Notes under the pieces: generated by a model
Told to the model about the DNA's origin: nothing
Database searches by the model: none
The model's input: the letters and a program-made list of their open reading frames with translations, nothing else
Shown here: positions 1-6,225 of the stretch, piece after piece
Numbering within the stretch: the first letter of the stretch is position 1
Layout: each line of letters opens with the position of its first letter
Program-made: the position numbers and the translations under genes
Origin: Alphaproteobacteria bacterium
GTDB taxonomy: Bacteria > Pseudomonadota > Alphaproteobacteria > Sphingomonadales > Sphingomonadaceae
Direction: 5' to 3'
DNA: 7,599 nucleotides
NCBI GenBank assembly: GCA_018970965.1
Contig: JAGWVG010000079.1
Coordinates: forward strand, 1-7,599

Positions 1-81
1 CGCTGGATGCTGGCGGATGATGGGTTGCTGCTCACTCTGCCCAAAGGCTCCAAAGCGATTGAAACGCGTTCGCTTGACTAA
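1..81 (+). CDS. 3' end of an unidentified gene (partial)
   Basis: The window opens inside an open frame that gives 26 residues ending in ...KAIETRSLD and then TAA at 79-81. Third codon positions are mostly G or C, as in the other genes here, which supports real coding. The tail is too short to assign to a family, and no motif is recognised. It converges on the minus-strand transporter gene, whose stop lies 131 nt further on. It could be a chance open frame, but nothing better fits this stretch. Confidence 0.4.
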   Translation, partial: RWMLADDGLLLTLPKGSKAIETRSLD

Positions 82-105
82 GTCTTTGCCACCTCACCAA
101 TTCTT

Positions 106-143
106 GGGGATTACCCGCTGCAAATAACGAGGGGTAATGTCCC
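106..143. terminator. Imperfect hairpin in convergent spacer, possible terminator
   Basis: ATTACCC (110-116) pairs with GGGTAAT (132-138) over 7 bp around a 15-nt loop. After a 2-nt bulge (139-140) the stem continues with GGG (107-109) against CCC (141-143). It lies between the stops of the partial plus-strand gene and the minus-strand transporter gene, where a shared terminator would be expected. There is no long T tract on either side, so it is not a textbook intrinsic terminator. Confidence 0.35.
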
Positions 144-180
144 TTTGGCGCGCCATGAGGGATGACGGGGTGAACGGCTA
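141..180. repeat. Dispersed imperfect direct repeat, copy A
   Basis: These 40 bases match 6113-6152 at 31 of 40 positions without gaps, in the same orientation, including 13 identical bases at 144-156 centred on the palindrome TGGCGCGCCA. Read on the minus strand, one frame gives similar peptides in both copies (IPHGAPKGH here, IPYGAPNGH in the other), and several differences are at third positions. The pair may therefore be degenerate coding sequence or a dispersed repeat family. It sits just downstream of the transporter gene. Confidence 0.55.
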
Positions 181-212
181 TACCATCCACCTCTGGCCAT
201 CTTGCTGGAGTT

Positions 213-1478
213 TCAACGCATCGCGTCGCGTAAATAACTTTGTCGCAGGGTCGCATGGATAAAAGCCGATGCGACGCAGGGCACGGCCAATATTCGGATT
301 GCTTCCGCCAGCCCCAAAGCATCTGCAATGCGGCCTGTGAGAATGGGGCCTGGAGCCAGACCCAGCAGGTTATTCGCCAAGGTCAGCGTTGCGAAGGCCG
401 ATCCGTGGATCGCCAAGGGCGTCAGATTGGCGACCATCGCCCCCACTGGGCCAACCGTTCCGGCAACAAAAAACATCGTAAATCCGAATAATAGCAATTG
501 CGCGGGCCCTGGCGGCAACAGCATGGCCAATGAGAGGCACAGCGCCGTCGCAAGGCAATAGCCAATTGCAAGGGTGATCTTTGCCTCAGGCCTTTCTCGC
601 GCCAAGCGGTCGGCCAGCATACCACACAAGATCATCCCTACCCCACAGATCAAAAGCAGCGCCGCCGCGAGTGCGCCAGCCCGATCAACAGGCAAATGAT
701 AATAGCGATTAAAATAGCTGGGCAGCCAAGCGGGCAATGCGCCGGCTGCAAAGAGTTGAAGCCCACTGGCAATGTAAACGCGCCGGATAGACCTGTTGCC
801 CACCAGATCGCGGAGCGGCAATTGGGCCACAGGGGCACCCGTGCGCGGCGCATCACCGATAAGCTTCTTGATGCGGCGCTCGCTCACAATGATTGGATAT
901 ATTAAGCCCAACACCAAGCCCGCAATGCCGATAGCGGCAAACGCAATTCTCCAACCATGGCTTGCGGCAATGACACCCCCAAGGGCAACGCCAAGGATTT
1001 GACCGAACGACCCGCCCGCCATGAAAGCGGCTGACAGCGTTGCCCTCAACCGCGCGGGAAAAACAGAGATAACAACGGCAATCCCAACGCTGCCATAAGC
1101 AGCTTCACCGATACCAACCAGCGCCCGACCAATCAGCATAGCCGTATAGCTATGTGCTGCTGCGCAGAATAAGGTCGCCGCACTCCACAAAATTGCCATG
1201 ACTGTCAGGCTGCGCACACGCCCCCACCGGTCCGCCATCAACGACAGCGGAAAGGTGAGCACGCCCACCATGATAGCGACAATCCCAGACAAAAGGCCAA
1301 GCTGCGTATCGCTCAAGCTCCATTCGGCCTTGAGCAATGGAAAAACAGCATTGAGAACTTGGCGCGCCATATAATCTGAAATCAGCAGACCAAAGCTGAG
1401 CGCAAAGACAAGCCACGCATAAAGCGTCACGTGTTCGGGGGCGCCAGCCGTTTGGCCTTTATGCGGCGTCGCTTCCAC
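213..1478 (-). CDS. MFS transporter, Spinster-like group
   Basis: A 421-residue inner-membrane secondary transporter of the major facilitator superfamily, with about 12 hydrophobic segments and a polar central loop (ERRIKK, about residues 200-205). The TM1-TM2 stretch (DYMARQVL, then LSDTQLGLLSG) resembles the Spinster-like/ACS branch. Motif A follows as MADRWGRVR (D83, R84, G86, R87), with a weaker second-half copy, GMLADR, near residue 286. The frame stays open to TTG at 1523, but a strong GGAGG at 1487-1491 lies 8 nt before GTG 1478 (5 nt before TTG 1481), so GTG 1478 is preferred. The start then overlaps the hydrolase gene end by 20 nt, suggesting translational coupling. As the last gene of the operon it probably imports the pathway substrate or exports a product; the substrate is unknown. 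The family call is firm, the exact start less so. Confidence 0.9.
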   Translation of the reverse strand: MEATPHKGQTAGAPEHVTLYAWLVFALSFGLLISDYMARQVLNAVFPLLKAEWSLSDTQLGLLSGIVAIMVGVLTFPLSLMADRWGRVRSLTVMAILWSAATLFCAAAHSYTAMLIGRALVGIGEAAYGSVGIAVVISVFPARLRATLSAAFMAGGSFGQILGVALGGVIAASHGWRIAFAAIGIAGLVLGLIYPIIVSERRIKKLIGDAPRTGAPVAQLPLRDLVGNRSIRRVYIASGLQLFAAGALPAWLPSYFNRYYHLPVDRAGALAAALLLICGVGMILCGMLADRLARERPEAKITLAIGYCLATALCLSLAMLLPPGPAQLLLFGFTMFFVAGTVGPVGAMVANLTPLAIHGSAFATLTLANNLLGLAPGPILTGRIADALGLAEAIRILAVPCVASAFIHATLRQSYLRDAMR

Positions 1479-2055
1479 CAATGCCGCCTCCCCAGCCCGT
1501 GTTCTCACCCAATAATTGTTCAATCAGATGGTGCCCCTGTGGCCAAGGCCCAAAACCAGCCGGTGGATTAAGATGGCCGACCGCGCCGGCATCAACGCGC
1601 GCCGCGCCCCAATGTTGTGCCAATTCCTCCGCCCGAGCAAAACCACATAATGGATCGTTCCGGCTGGCAACCACGACAGTTGAAAATGGCAGCACATGCT
1701 GCGGGATTGGCAGCCAGCCATTGGCCGACAGATCCTCAAAAGAGGGGTAGCCGGGCGGCAAGGGGTGTTCAACATCCGCCGGCGTTGCAAGGAGCGCCGC
1801 CTTGATTGGGCGCGTTGGGGCTGCTGACCAGTGCGCCACCATCAAGCACCCTGCACTATGGGCTGCAATCACAACATCACCCTTAATCGCCTGAAGTGCA
1901 GCATCAAGTGCCGCAACGCGCGCCTCCCGCGACAAGCGATCCTCCGTCAGCGGTTCAACCGTGACTGAGTTCGCAAAGGCGCGGGCCGCGTGCGTCTGCC
2001 AATGGTCCTCCACATGATCCCGAAGGCCGGGCACGAACAGGACAGTTGCGCTCAT
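1459..2055 (-). CDS. RBBP9/YdeN-type alpha/beta serine hydrolase
   Basis: A 198-residue cytosolic alpha/beta hydrolase of the small RBBP9/YdeN family, at the family's usual length. It opens with the typical first strand (VLFVPGLRDHVEDHWQ). The nucleophile elbow is AHSAG with Ser67, the acid is Asp134 in SRNDPLCG, and the catalytic His is His161 in GHLNPPAGFGPWPQG, so the triad looks intact. The ATG overlaps the stop of the upstream gene in an ATGA arrangement (2052-2055), and no ribosome binding site is visible, so translation is probably coupled. Family members hydrolyse small esters, but physiological substrates are mostly unknown. Here it may hydrolyse an ester, lactone or thioester intermediate, which is inferred from the operon only. 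The last codons hold the ribosome binding site of the transporter gene. Confidence 0.9.
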   Translation of the reverse strand: MSATVLFVPGLRDHVEDHWQTHAARAFANSVTVEPLTEDRLSREARVAALDAALQAIKGDVVIAAHSAGCLMVAHWSAAPTRPIKAALLATPADVEHPLPPGYPSFEDLSANGWLPIPQHVLPFSTVVVASRNDPLCGFARAEELAQHWGAARVDAGAVGHLNPPAGFGPWPQGHHLIEQLLGENTGWGGGIGGSDAA

Positions 2056-3104
2056 GCAGCAGCACGGATCGCGGCTGGACGCGCCTTGGGCTGCAAATTG
2101 GGTAGCCAGCCATTTTTCTCCAGCGTTTCTTCAACGCTCGAATAGAAGGTGCCGATCTGATAGATTTCCTTGGCTTCCTTGCCGCTCGCAATTGGGCGGT
2201 AAAGCTCTTCCGAAATCCGCACCATCTTTTCAATTTGCTGAACCGAGGTCGCCCGCTCGCCGCGGCGACCCCAGAGATTATCCTCCTGACCAACGCGCAC
2301 ATGCAGGCCCATCGCAATGCCCATCACCGTCAGCGGATACATAGAGCGCATCAGCCCTTCGACCGTGCAGACAGCATTTTGCGGCAGCCGGTTGACGAAT
2401 TCCAACAGGTTGCGCGGATTGGGGCCATCATGACCACCGCCAATCGCCACCCAATTGCAGACCATCGGGCCCATATAATGGCCATTGCGCACCAGACGCT
2501 CAACCGTTTCCAGATCGCGCGCGCAGCCCACTTGGAAGTGCGTTTGAATGCCCGACGCCGTCAGCCGCTTCATATGTTCTTTCATGAACTTCGGCCCGGC
2601 ATCATAGTACATTTCCGTATAAGCTTCGCGATAGACATCCCACATGGTGGTGCCTTTGACATCTTCCTCGGTGATGAGTTCCATCACGTTCATTTGGTTG
2701 GTGTTGACGGCCAAAGTCACTTGATCAGGCACTGGCTTTAAATCGGCCAGCATATGACGCGTGTCATCATCCAACCACTCAGCAGCGGCGCTTTCGCTCT
2801 TTGGTGCAAAGCTGATCGAGCCGCCCACTTGCAGCAGCATATCCGGCACGGCCGTGCGCAGACGATCGAGCATTTCGTTAAACCGATCGAGGTCTTTGGA
2901 GCCGGTGCCATCAGGCTCGCGCACATGGAGGTGCAGCACCGTTGCGCCCGCATTATAGCAATCGACCGCTTTCTGAACCTGCTCGGCAAAGCTCACCGGA
3001 ATGTCATCACTATCCTGCGGCATGAAACTGGGCGCATAGGGCGCCACCTGAATAACCAGAGGATCTTGATATTCGGGCAAAAGGCTTTCGTCGAAAAATT
3101 GCAT
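2052..3104 (-). CDS. BKACE (DUF849) beta-keto acid cleavage-type enzyme, divergent
   Basis: A 350-residue protein of the DUF849/BKACE family. Characterised members are zinc TIM-barrel enzymes that condense a beta-keto acid with acetyl-CoA and release acetoacetate plus a shorter acyl-CoA; the type member, Kce, takes 3-keto-5-aminohexanoate. Visible hallmarks are AGATVLHLHVRE with zinc ligands His58 and His60, and GLHVRVGQEDNLW with Arg270, zinc ligand Glu274 and Asp275. It is longer than the usual 270-310 residues, with an apparent insertion around 138-172 and a C-terminal tail. A hand alignment to Kce puts Ser26, Gly94 and Gln191 where Kce has Glu14, Ser82 and Glu143, so the substrate or chemistry may differ. 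The ATG has GGAGAG upstream and lies 15 nt after the dioxygenase stop. Family membership is secure; the reaction is not. Confidence 0.9.
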   Translation of the reverse strand: MQFFDESLLPEYQDPLVIQVAPYAPSFMPQDSDDIPVSFAEQVQKAVDCYNAGATVLHLHVREPDGTGSKDLDRFNEMLDRLRTAVPDMLLQVGGSISFAPKSESAAAEWLDDDTRHMLADLKPVPDQVTLAVNTNQMNVMELITEEDVKGTTMWDVYREAYTEMYYDAGPKFMKEHMKRLTASGIQTHFQVGCARDLETVERLVRNGHYMGPMVCNWVAIGGGHDGPNPRNLLEFVNRLPQNAVCTVEGLMRSMYPLTVMGIAMGLHVRVGQEDNLWGRRGERATSVQQIEKMVRISEELYRPIASGKEAKEIYQIGTFYSSVEETLEKNGWLPNLQPKARPAAIRAAA

Positions 3105-3119
3105 GGTCTCTCTCCGATC

Positions 3120-3968
3120 TTAGAAGGGTTTGTCACCAATAATACCGGCGCGTTCCATCTTCCGGACAGTCGGCGCGTAATCCATCACGGCGTAATGTTG
3201 GGTGCAGCGATTGTCCCAAATCGCCATAGAGTTGGGCGTCCAGCGCCAGCGCACCTGATATTCGGGGATGGCCGCTCGGCTGATAAGATAGGCCAATAAC
3301 TGGCCTGCCCCCGGGGCATAATCTTGCCCGTAGCGCACATTGTCGGCCGTGTGAAAATTGGTGAAGTGCGTCGTAAACCCGCAAACGAACAGCGCCTTGC
3401 GCCCCGTTTCTGGATGCGTGCGGACAACCGGGTGTTCCGCATCGGGGAATCGCGCCTTTAACGCGGCCCGCGCCTCATCGCTCATGCGCGCGCCAAAACT
3501 CGCTTCGATTGAATGCCGCGCCTTTAAGCCCGCAATCTGGGTTTTGATATGGTCTGGCAGATCATCATAGGCCTTTTCCATATTGGCCCACATCGTATCG
3601 CCACCGACAGGTGGGCAGGCAATGCAGCGCAGCACCGCGCCCATCTGAGGTGCCTCGCGCCATGTGGCATCGGCATGCCATGAGTTTTCATAATAATCGG
3701 GTGGCGAATTTTCATCTTTGTAGATGCGCACAAGGCCCGGATTGTCAGGATCGCTGCCCGCCACTGGATGATCTTCCAGCGCGCCAAAGCGCTCGGCAAA
3801 AGCGATATGGTCCGCGCGGCGAATAACCTGATCGCGCAGAAAAAGCACCTTATGCTCAAGCAGCGCAGCCCGTATTTCGGCAAAGAGATCGTCGTTCTTC
3901 GCCGCTTCTGCAATATTCACGCCCGAAAGTTCGGCACCAATATGTGTGGTGAGCTTCTCTATCCGCAT
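3120..3968 (-). CDS. TauD/TfdA-family 2-oxoglutarate-dependent dioxygenase
   Basis: A 282-residue cytosolic Fe(II)/2-oxoglutarate dioxygenase at the usual length for TauD/TfdA. The iron triad is His98-x-Asp100 (WHADATW) with distal His258 (NRCTQHYAVMDY). Arg269 and Arg273 match the spacing of the TauD 2-oxoglutarate-binding arginines, and Thr125 in GGDTMW matches the TauD co-substrate threonine. The active site therefore looks complete. Relatives hydroxylate next to a heteroatom and release sulfite from taurine, sulfate from alkyl sulfates, or the phenol from phenoxyalkanoates. The substrate here cannot be told from sequence. The start ATG follows a G-rich stretch (AAGGGGCGG) and lies 11 nt after the reductase stop, so it is the second gene of the operon. 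It probably performs the oxidative activation step. Confidence 0.92.
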   Translation of the reverse strand: MRIEKLTTHIGAELSGVNIAEAAKNDDLFAEIRAALLEHKVLFLRDQVIRRADHIAFAERFGALEDHPVAGSDPDNPGLVRIYKDENSPPDYYENSWHADATWREAPQMGAVLRCIACPPVGGDTMWANMEKAYDDLPDHIKTQIAGLKARHSIEASFGARMSDEARAALKARFPDAEHPVVRTHPETGRKALFVCGFTTHFTNFHTADNVRYGQDYAPGAGQLLAYLISRAAIPEYQVRWRWTPNSMAIWDNRCTQHYAVMDYAPTVRKMERAGIIGDKPF

Positions 3969-3979
3969 CGCCCGCCCCT

Positions 3980-4957
3980 TCAGATCACAAAGATGGAAGA
4001 ACCAATTGTGCGGCCCGCTTCCATGTCTTGGTGCGCCTGCACAGCGTCTGCCAGATCATATCGCTGGCCGATTTCGACCTTGATCTTGCCTGTGGCGAGA
4101 TTTGAGAACCAGAACTCCGCAAGTTCAGCGCGCTCAACAGGGTCGGCATAATAATCGGCAAAGGCGGGCCGGGTGAAATAGACTGAGCCCTGCAACATCG
4201 TCTGAAAGGCATCAATCGGCGGGAAGGGGCCCGAAGCAGTTCCGCAACCCACCAGCATCCCCCGCCGCCGCAGCGATTTGAGCGAACCTTCATAGGTGTC
4301 TTTGCCAACGCTATCGAACACGGTCTGGACGCCGATACCGCCAGTCAACTCCTTCACCCGCGCAGCAACATCTTCGCGCCGATAAAAGATGATGTCGTCA
4401 CAGCCATAAGACGAAGCGAGCGCAGCTTTTTCCGCACTCGACACCGTACCGATCACGCGCAGCCCCAGCATCTTGGCTATTTGAATGGCCAGCAGGCCAA
4501 CACCCCCAGCTGCTGCGTGGAGCAAGATGCTGTCACCCGCCTTCAATCGTGGATCTGTTTTCATCAACCAATAGGTTGCCGATAGTCCACGCATGGTGGA
4601 GGCAGCAGCATCTTCAAAGCTGACAGCATCGGGCAATTTGAACAGCGGGGCCGCAGGCATCACGCGCTCGGTGCTGTAGGCCCCCAGGGGGCTGCCATTA
4701 TAGCTGACACGGTCTCCCACCGAGAAGCCAAAGACGCCTTCGCCAATGGCCTCAATTGTGCCGGCCGCTTCAACGCCCAAGCCGCAGGGCGGTTGCACCG
4801 GATAATAGCCAGAGCGGAAATAGGTATCCGCAAAGTTGCAGCCTACGGCCGCATGGCGGATGCGGACTTCACCCGGGCCGGGCAAGCCAACATCCACGTC
4901 TTCCAATTGCAAGACCTCGGGGCCACCTGCTTGATGAAAGCGTACCGCCTTTGCCAT
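3980..4957 (-). CDS. QOR-type NADPH:quinone reductase (zinc-less MDR family)
   Basis: A 325-residue medium-chain reductase of the QOR/QorA type, a cytosolic NADPH-dependent enzyme that reduces quinones or alpha,beta-unsaturated ketones. The N-terminal GroES-like domain contains NFADTYFRSGYYP (41-53) and GVEAAGTIEAIGEGV (61-75). The nucleotide-binding motif is HAAAGGVG (147-154), followed by a Rossmann fold with KSLRRRGMLVGCG (227-239). The zinc-ligand cysteines of true alcohol dehydrogenases are absent, as expected for QOR. It is the first gene of the operon, and its ATG is preceded by GGGAGAG with 9-nt spacing, part of which lies in a predicted leader hairpin. In the pathway it could saturate an enone made by an earlier step, which is inference. 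It could also be a general electrophile-detoxifying reductase. Confidence 0.92.
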   Translation of the reverse strand: MAKAVRFHQAGGPEVLQLEDVDVGLPGPGEVRIRHAAVGCNFADTYFRSGYYPVQPPCGLGVEAAGTIEAIGEGVFGFSVGDRVSYNGSPLGAYSTERVMPAAPLFKLPDAVSFEDAAASTMRGLSATYWLMKTDPRLKAGDSILLHAAAGGVGLLAIQIAKMLGLRVIGTVSSAEKAALASSYGCDDIIFYRREDVAARVKELTGGIGVQTVFDSVGKDTYEGSLKSLRRRGMLVGCGTASGPFPPIDAFQTMLQGSVYFTRPAFADYYADPVERAELAEFWFSNLATGKIKVEIGQRYDLADAVQAHQDMEAGRTIGSSIFVI

Positions 4958-4966
4958 CTTACTCTC

Positions 4967-5002
4967 TCCCGCTTCTCAAACCTGTTGTTACGAGAGGCGG
5001 GA
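4967..5002. promoter_or_regulatory. Inverted repeat in the reductase leader, overlapping the RBS
   Basis: TCCCGCTTCTC (4967-4977) and GAGAGGCGGGA (4992-5002) form 11-bp arms around a 14-nt loop, with 10 perfect pairs and one mismatch (a G-U pair if transcribed from the plus strand). It begins 9 nt upstream of the reductase ATG. In the minus-strand mRNA the second arm includes the first half of the GGGAGAG ribosome binding site. It could be an RNA hairpin that limits initiation or a protein-binding palindrome. Confidence 0.5.
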
Positions 5003-5003
5003 C

Positions 5004-5033
5004 TTGCACTTTTCACATTTCATGCCATTATTT
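5004..5033 (+). promoter_or_regulatory. Possible sigma70-type promoter for the AraC-family gene
   Basis: TTGCAC at 5004-5009 resembles a -35 box. With an 18-nt spacer, TTATTT at 5028-5033 is a weak -10 candidate (17 nt gives ATTATT). The position, about 50 nt before the TTG start, is plausible. The direct-repeat operator overlaps the -10 region, which would suit autoregulation. Only the -35 is a good match. Confidence 0.3.
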
Positions 5034-5049
5034 TAGCATTTCGCGCCAT
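5016..5049. promoter_or_regulatory. Candidate AraC-type operator: 13-bp direct repeat, 21-bp period
   Basis: CATTTCATGCCAT (5016-5028) recurs as CATTTCGCGCCAT (5037-5049), 11 of 13 identical, with starts exactly 21 bp apart. Two half-sites on the same DNA face two helical turns apart is the arrangement known for AraC-family regulators. The site lies between the divergent regulator and operon, 36 bp before the regulator start and 59 bp before the reductase ATG. It is the best candidate for where the adjacent AraC-family protein binds. Confidence 0.55.
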
Positions 5050-5073
5050 GAAGATGATGTCCATCACCGGCGT

Positions 5074-5079
5074 AAGGAG
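5074..5079 (+). promoter_or_regulatory. Ribosome binding site that fixes the TTG start of the AraC-family gene
   Basis: AAGGAG at 5074-5079 is followed by 6 nt (CGCATT) and then TTG at 5086. There is no in-frame ATG nearby, and the frame upstream runs antisense through the reductase gene, so this site decides the start. Confidence 0.7.
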
Positions 5080-5085
5080 CGCATT

Positions 5086-6096
5086 TTGCCAGAGCTGGTC
5101 CGCGTGGCATCCCTAACGGGTTATTTTGAAACAATGGCGCATTTTGGCGCCGACACACGCCCATTGTTGCGCGAACAAGGCTTGGGGATTGATCTCTTCG
5201 TCAACCCGGAACAGATAATCCCCGCTGTCTCGGCAATTCGCCTGCTTGAACGCAGTGCCGCAGTCACCGGATGCGCCACCTTTGGGCTCCGCATGGCGCT
5301 TGGGCGGTCAATTGCCAATCTTGGCGCGGCCAGCCTTCTCATAGCGCATCAACCAACGTTGCGACATGCTCTTGATGCGCTGCGCGAATTTCGTGCCAGC
5401 ATCAATTCGACATTGAGGATGCATTATGAGGAGGAAGGCGAGATTGCCATTTTGCGCGAAGATTTCCAATTGTCGCACCCTGAACCCTCACGCCAATCTC
5501 TAGAGCTTGCACTGGGGGTCTTATCACGCCTTTGTATGTCCGTCTTGGCGCCAGGCTGGGCCGCCCAAAATGTTTGCTTCACGCATGACGCACCGCCGCG
5601 TGACGAACACAGTGTTTATCAAACGCTGTTTCGCTGTCCGCCAATCTTTAATTCGGCCTTCAACGGCCTGCTCATCCGCCGCAGCGATCTCGATCTGCGC
5701 AATCCGCAAGCTGATGAGCAACTGGCGCTCCATGCCCGGCAGCTCCTTAAACCCGTAGTTGGCGAGCAACATGTTTCCTGCACTGAACATGTTGAGCAAT
5801 TGATCAGGATCTTTTTGCCGAGCGGCAAGGCCTCTGTGCAAATTTGCGCCGCAACGCTTGGCATGACGGTGCGGACACTTCAACGCACCCTCGACGCCGA
5901 GGGAACATGCTTTACCGAGTTGCTAAACCAATCTCGTCGCCAACTGGCCCAGCAATATCTCTCTAATCCGCGTATGCGGGTGACGGATATTGCCGATTTG
6001 CTCGGCTATACGTCTATCGGTGCGTTTTCACGATGGCATAAAAGCAGCTTTGGCCGCTCTCCCAAGCAGGGAAGATCAGGGCTTAGCCTTACATAA
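5086..6096 (+). CDS. AraC-family transcriptional regulator
   Basis: A 336-residue cytosolic regulator of the type with an N-terminal arabinose-binding-like sensor domain and a C-terminal AraC DNA-binding domain, at the usual 330-340 length. The sensor part includes PELVRVASLTGYF (2-14) and GLRMALGRSIANLGAASLLI (67-86). The first HTH is at about 249-269 (QICAATLGMTVRTLQRTL) and the second at about 297-326 (RVTDIADLLGYTSIGAFSRW, ending FGRSP). The tail is SPKQGR instead of the common SPxxYR, a small deviation. The start is TTG 5086, chosen from the strong AAGGAG 6 nt upstream; the open frame continues much further upstream but only as antisense of the reductase. Divergent orientation and a shared 128-bp spacer imply it controls the five-gene operon, probably in response to the pathway substrate, and perhaps itself. 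Confidence 0.9.
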   Translation: MPELVRVASLTGYFETMAHFGADTRPLLREQGLGIDLFVNPEQIIPAVSAIRLLERSAAVTGCATFGLRMALGRSIANLGAASLLIAHQPTLRHALDALREFRASINSTLRMHYEEEGEIAILREDFQLSHPEPSRQSLELALGVLSRLCMSVLAPGWAAQNVCFTHDAPPRDEHSVYQTLFRCPPIFNSAFNGLLIRRSDLDLRNPQADEQLALHARQLLKPVVGEQHVSCTEHVEQLIRIFLPSGKASVQICAATLGMTVRTLQRTLDAEGTCFTELLNQSRRQLAQQYLSNPRMRVTDIADLLGYTSIGAFSRWHKSSFGRSPKQGRSGLSLT

Positions 6097-6112
6097 AAAT
6101 CTCTGACCATGC

Positions 6113-6152
6113 CCATTTGGCGCGCCATACGGAATGAAGAGGCGAACAGCTT
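6113..6152. repeat. Dispersed imperfect direct repeat, copy B
   Basis: Partner of 141-180, with 31 of 40 identities and the same orientation. The shared core TTTGGCGCGCCAT lies at 6116-6128. This copy is in the convergent spacer between the AraC-family gene and the mannitol dehydrogenase-like gene. Together the two copies bracket the whole regulator-operon module. The minus-strand frame in this copy reads IPYGAPNGH but is not part of any credible gene. Confidence 0.55.
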
Positions 6153-6165
6153 TTGTGTGAAGCTG
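6147..6165. terminator. Short hairpin in convergent spacer
   Basis: CAGCTT (6147-6152) and AAGCTG (6160-6165) pair perfectly around a 7-nt loop. No T tract follows directly on either strand. With the neighbouring hairpin it may help end both converging transcripts. Confidence 0.25.
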
Positions 6166-6194
6166 AATTGGACAGCCAGAGAGCACGCCTTGCA

Positions 6195-6213
6195 GAAGGG
6201 AACGCCCCCCTTC
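6195..6213. terminator. Short hairpin after the mannitol dehydrogenase-like gene
   Basis: GAAGGG (6195-6200) and CCCTTC (6208-6213) form a perfect 6-bp stem with a 7-nt loop, 12 bp beyond the minus-strand stop. It lacks an adjacent U tract, so termination here is only plausible. The next T run on the minus strand is at about 6096-6100. Confidence 0.3.
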
Positions 6214-6225
6214 GGCTGATCAAGC

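Noticed and set aside
137..265. Plus-strand mini-ORF beginning MSLWRAMRDD, with a similar one at 6109-6219 (MPIWRAIRNE)
   Set aside because: The two peptides look alike for about 19 residues, but differences between copies are least frequent at third codon positions in this frame, so selection as this protein is not supported; the minus-strand frame fits better. The first also overlaps the transporter gene.
32..328. Minus-strand open frame of 98 codons ending near the left edge
   Set aside because: More than a third of it overlaps the 3' end of the transporter gene in another frame; it has no ribosome binding site or recognisable domain. Only its central part is of interest, as one copy of the dispersed repeat.
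2235..3299. Long plus-strand open frames (2235-2741 and 2754-3299)
   Set aside because: They are antisense to the BKACE and dioxygenase genes, whose motifs and spacing are convincing, and they encode no recognisable domain.
4756..5085. Upstream extension of the AraC-family reading frame
   Set aside because: It runs antisense through the reductase gene and the intergenic spacer and would add 110 residues with no domain. The AAGGAG-TTG start at 5086 gives the normal family length.
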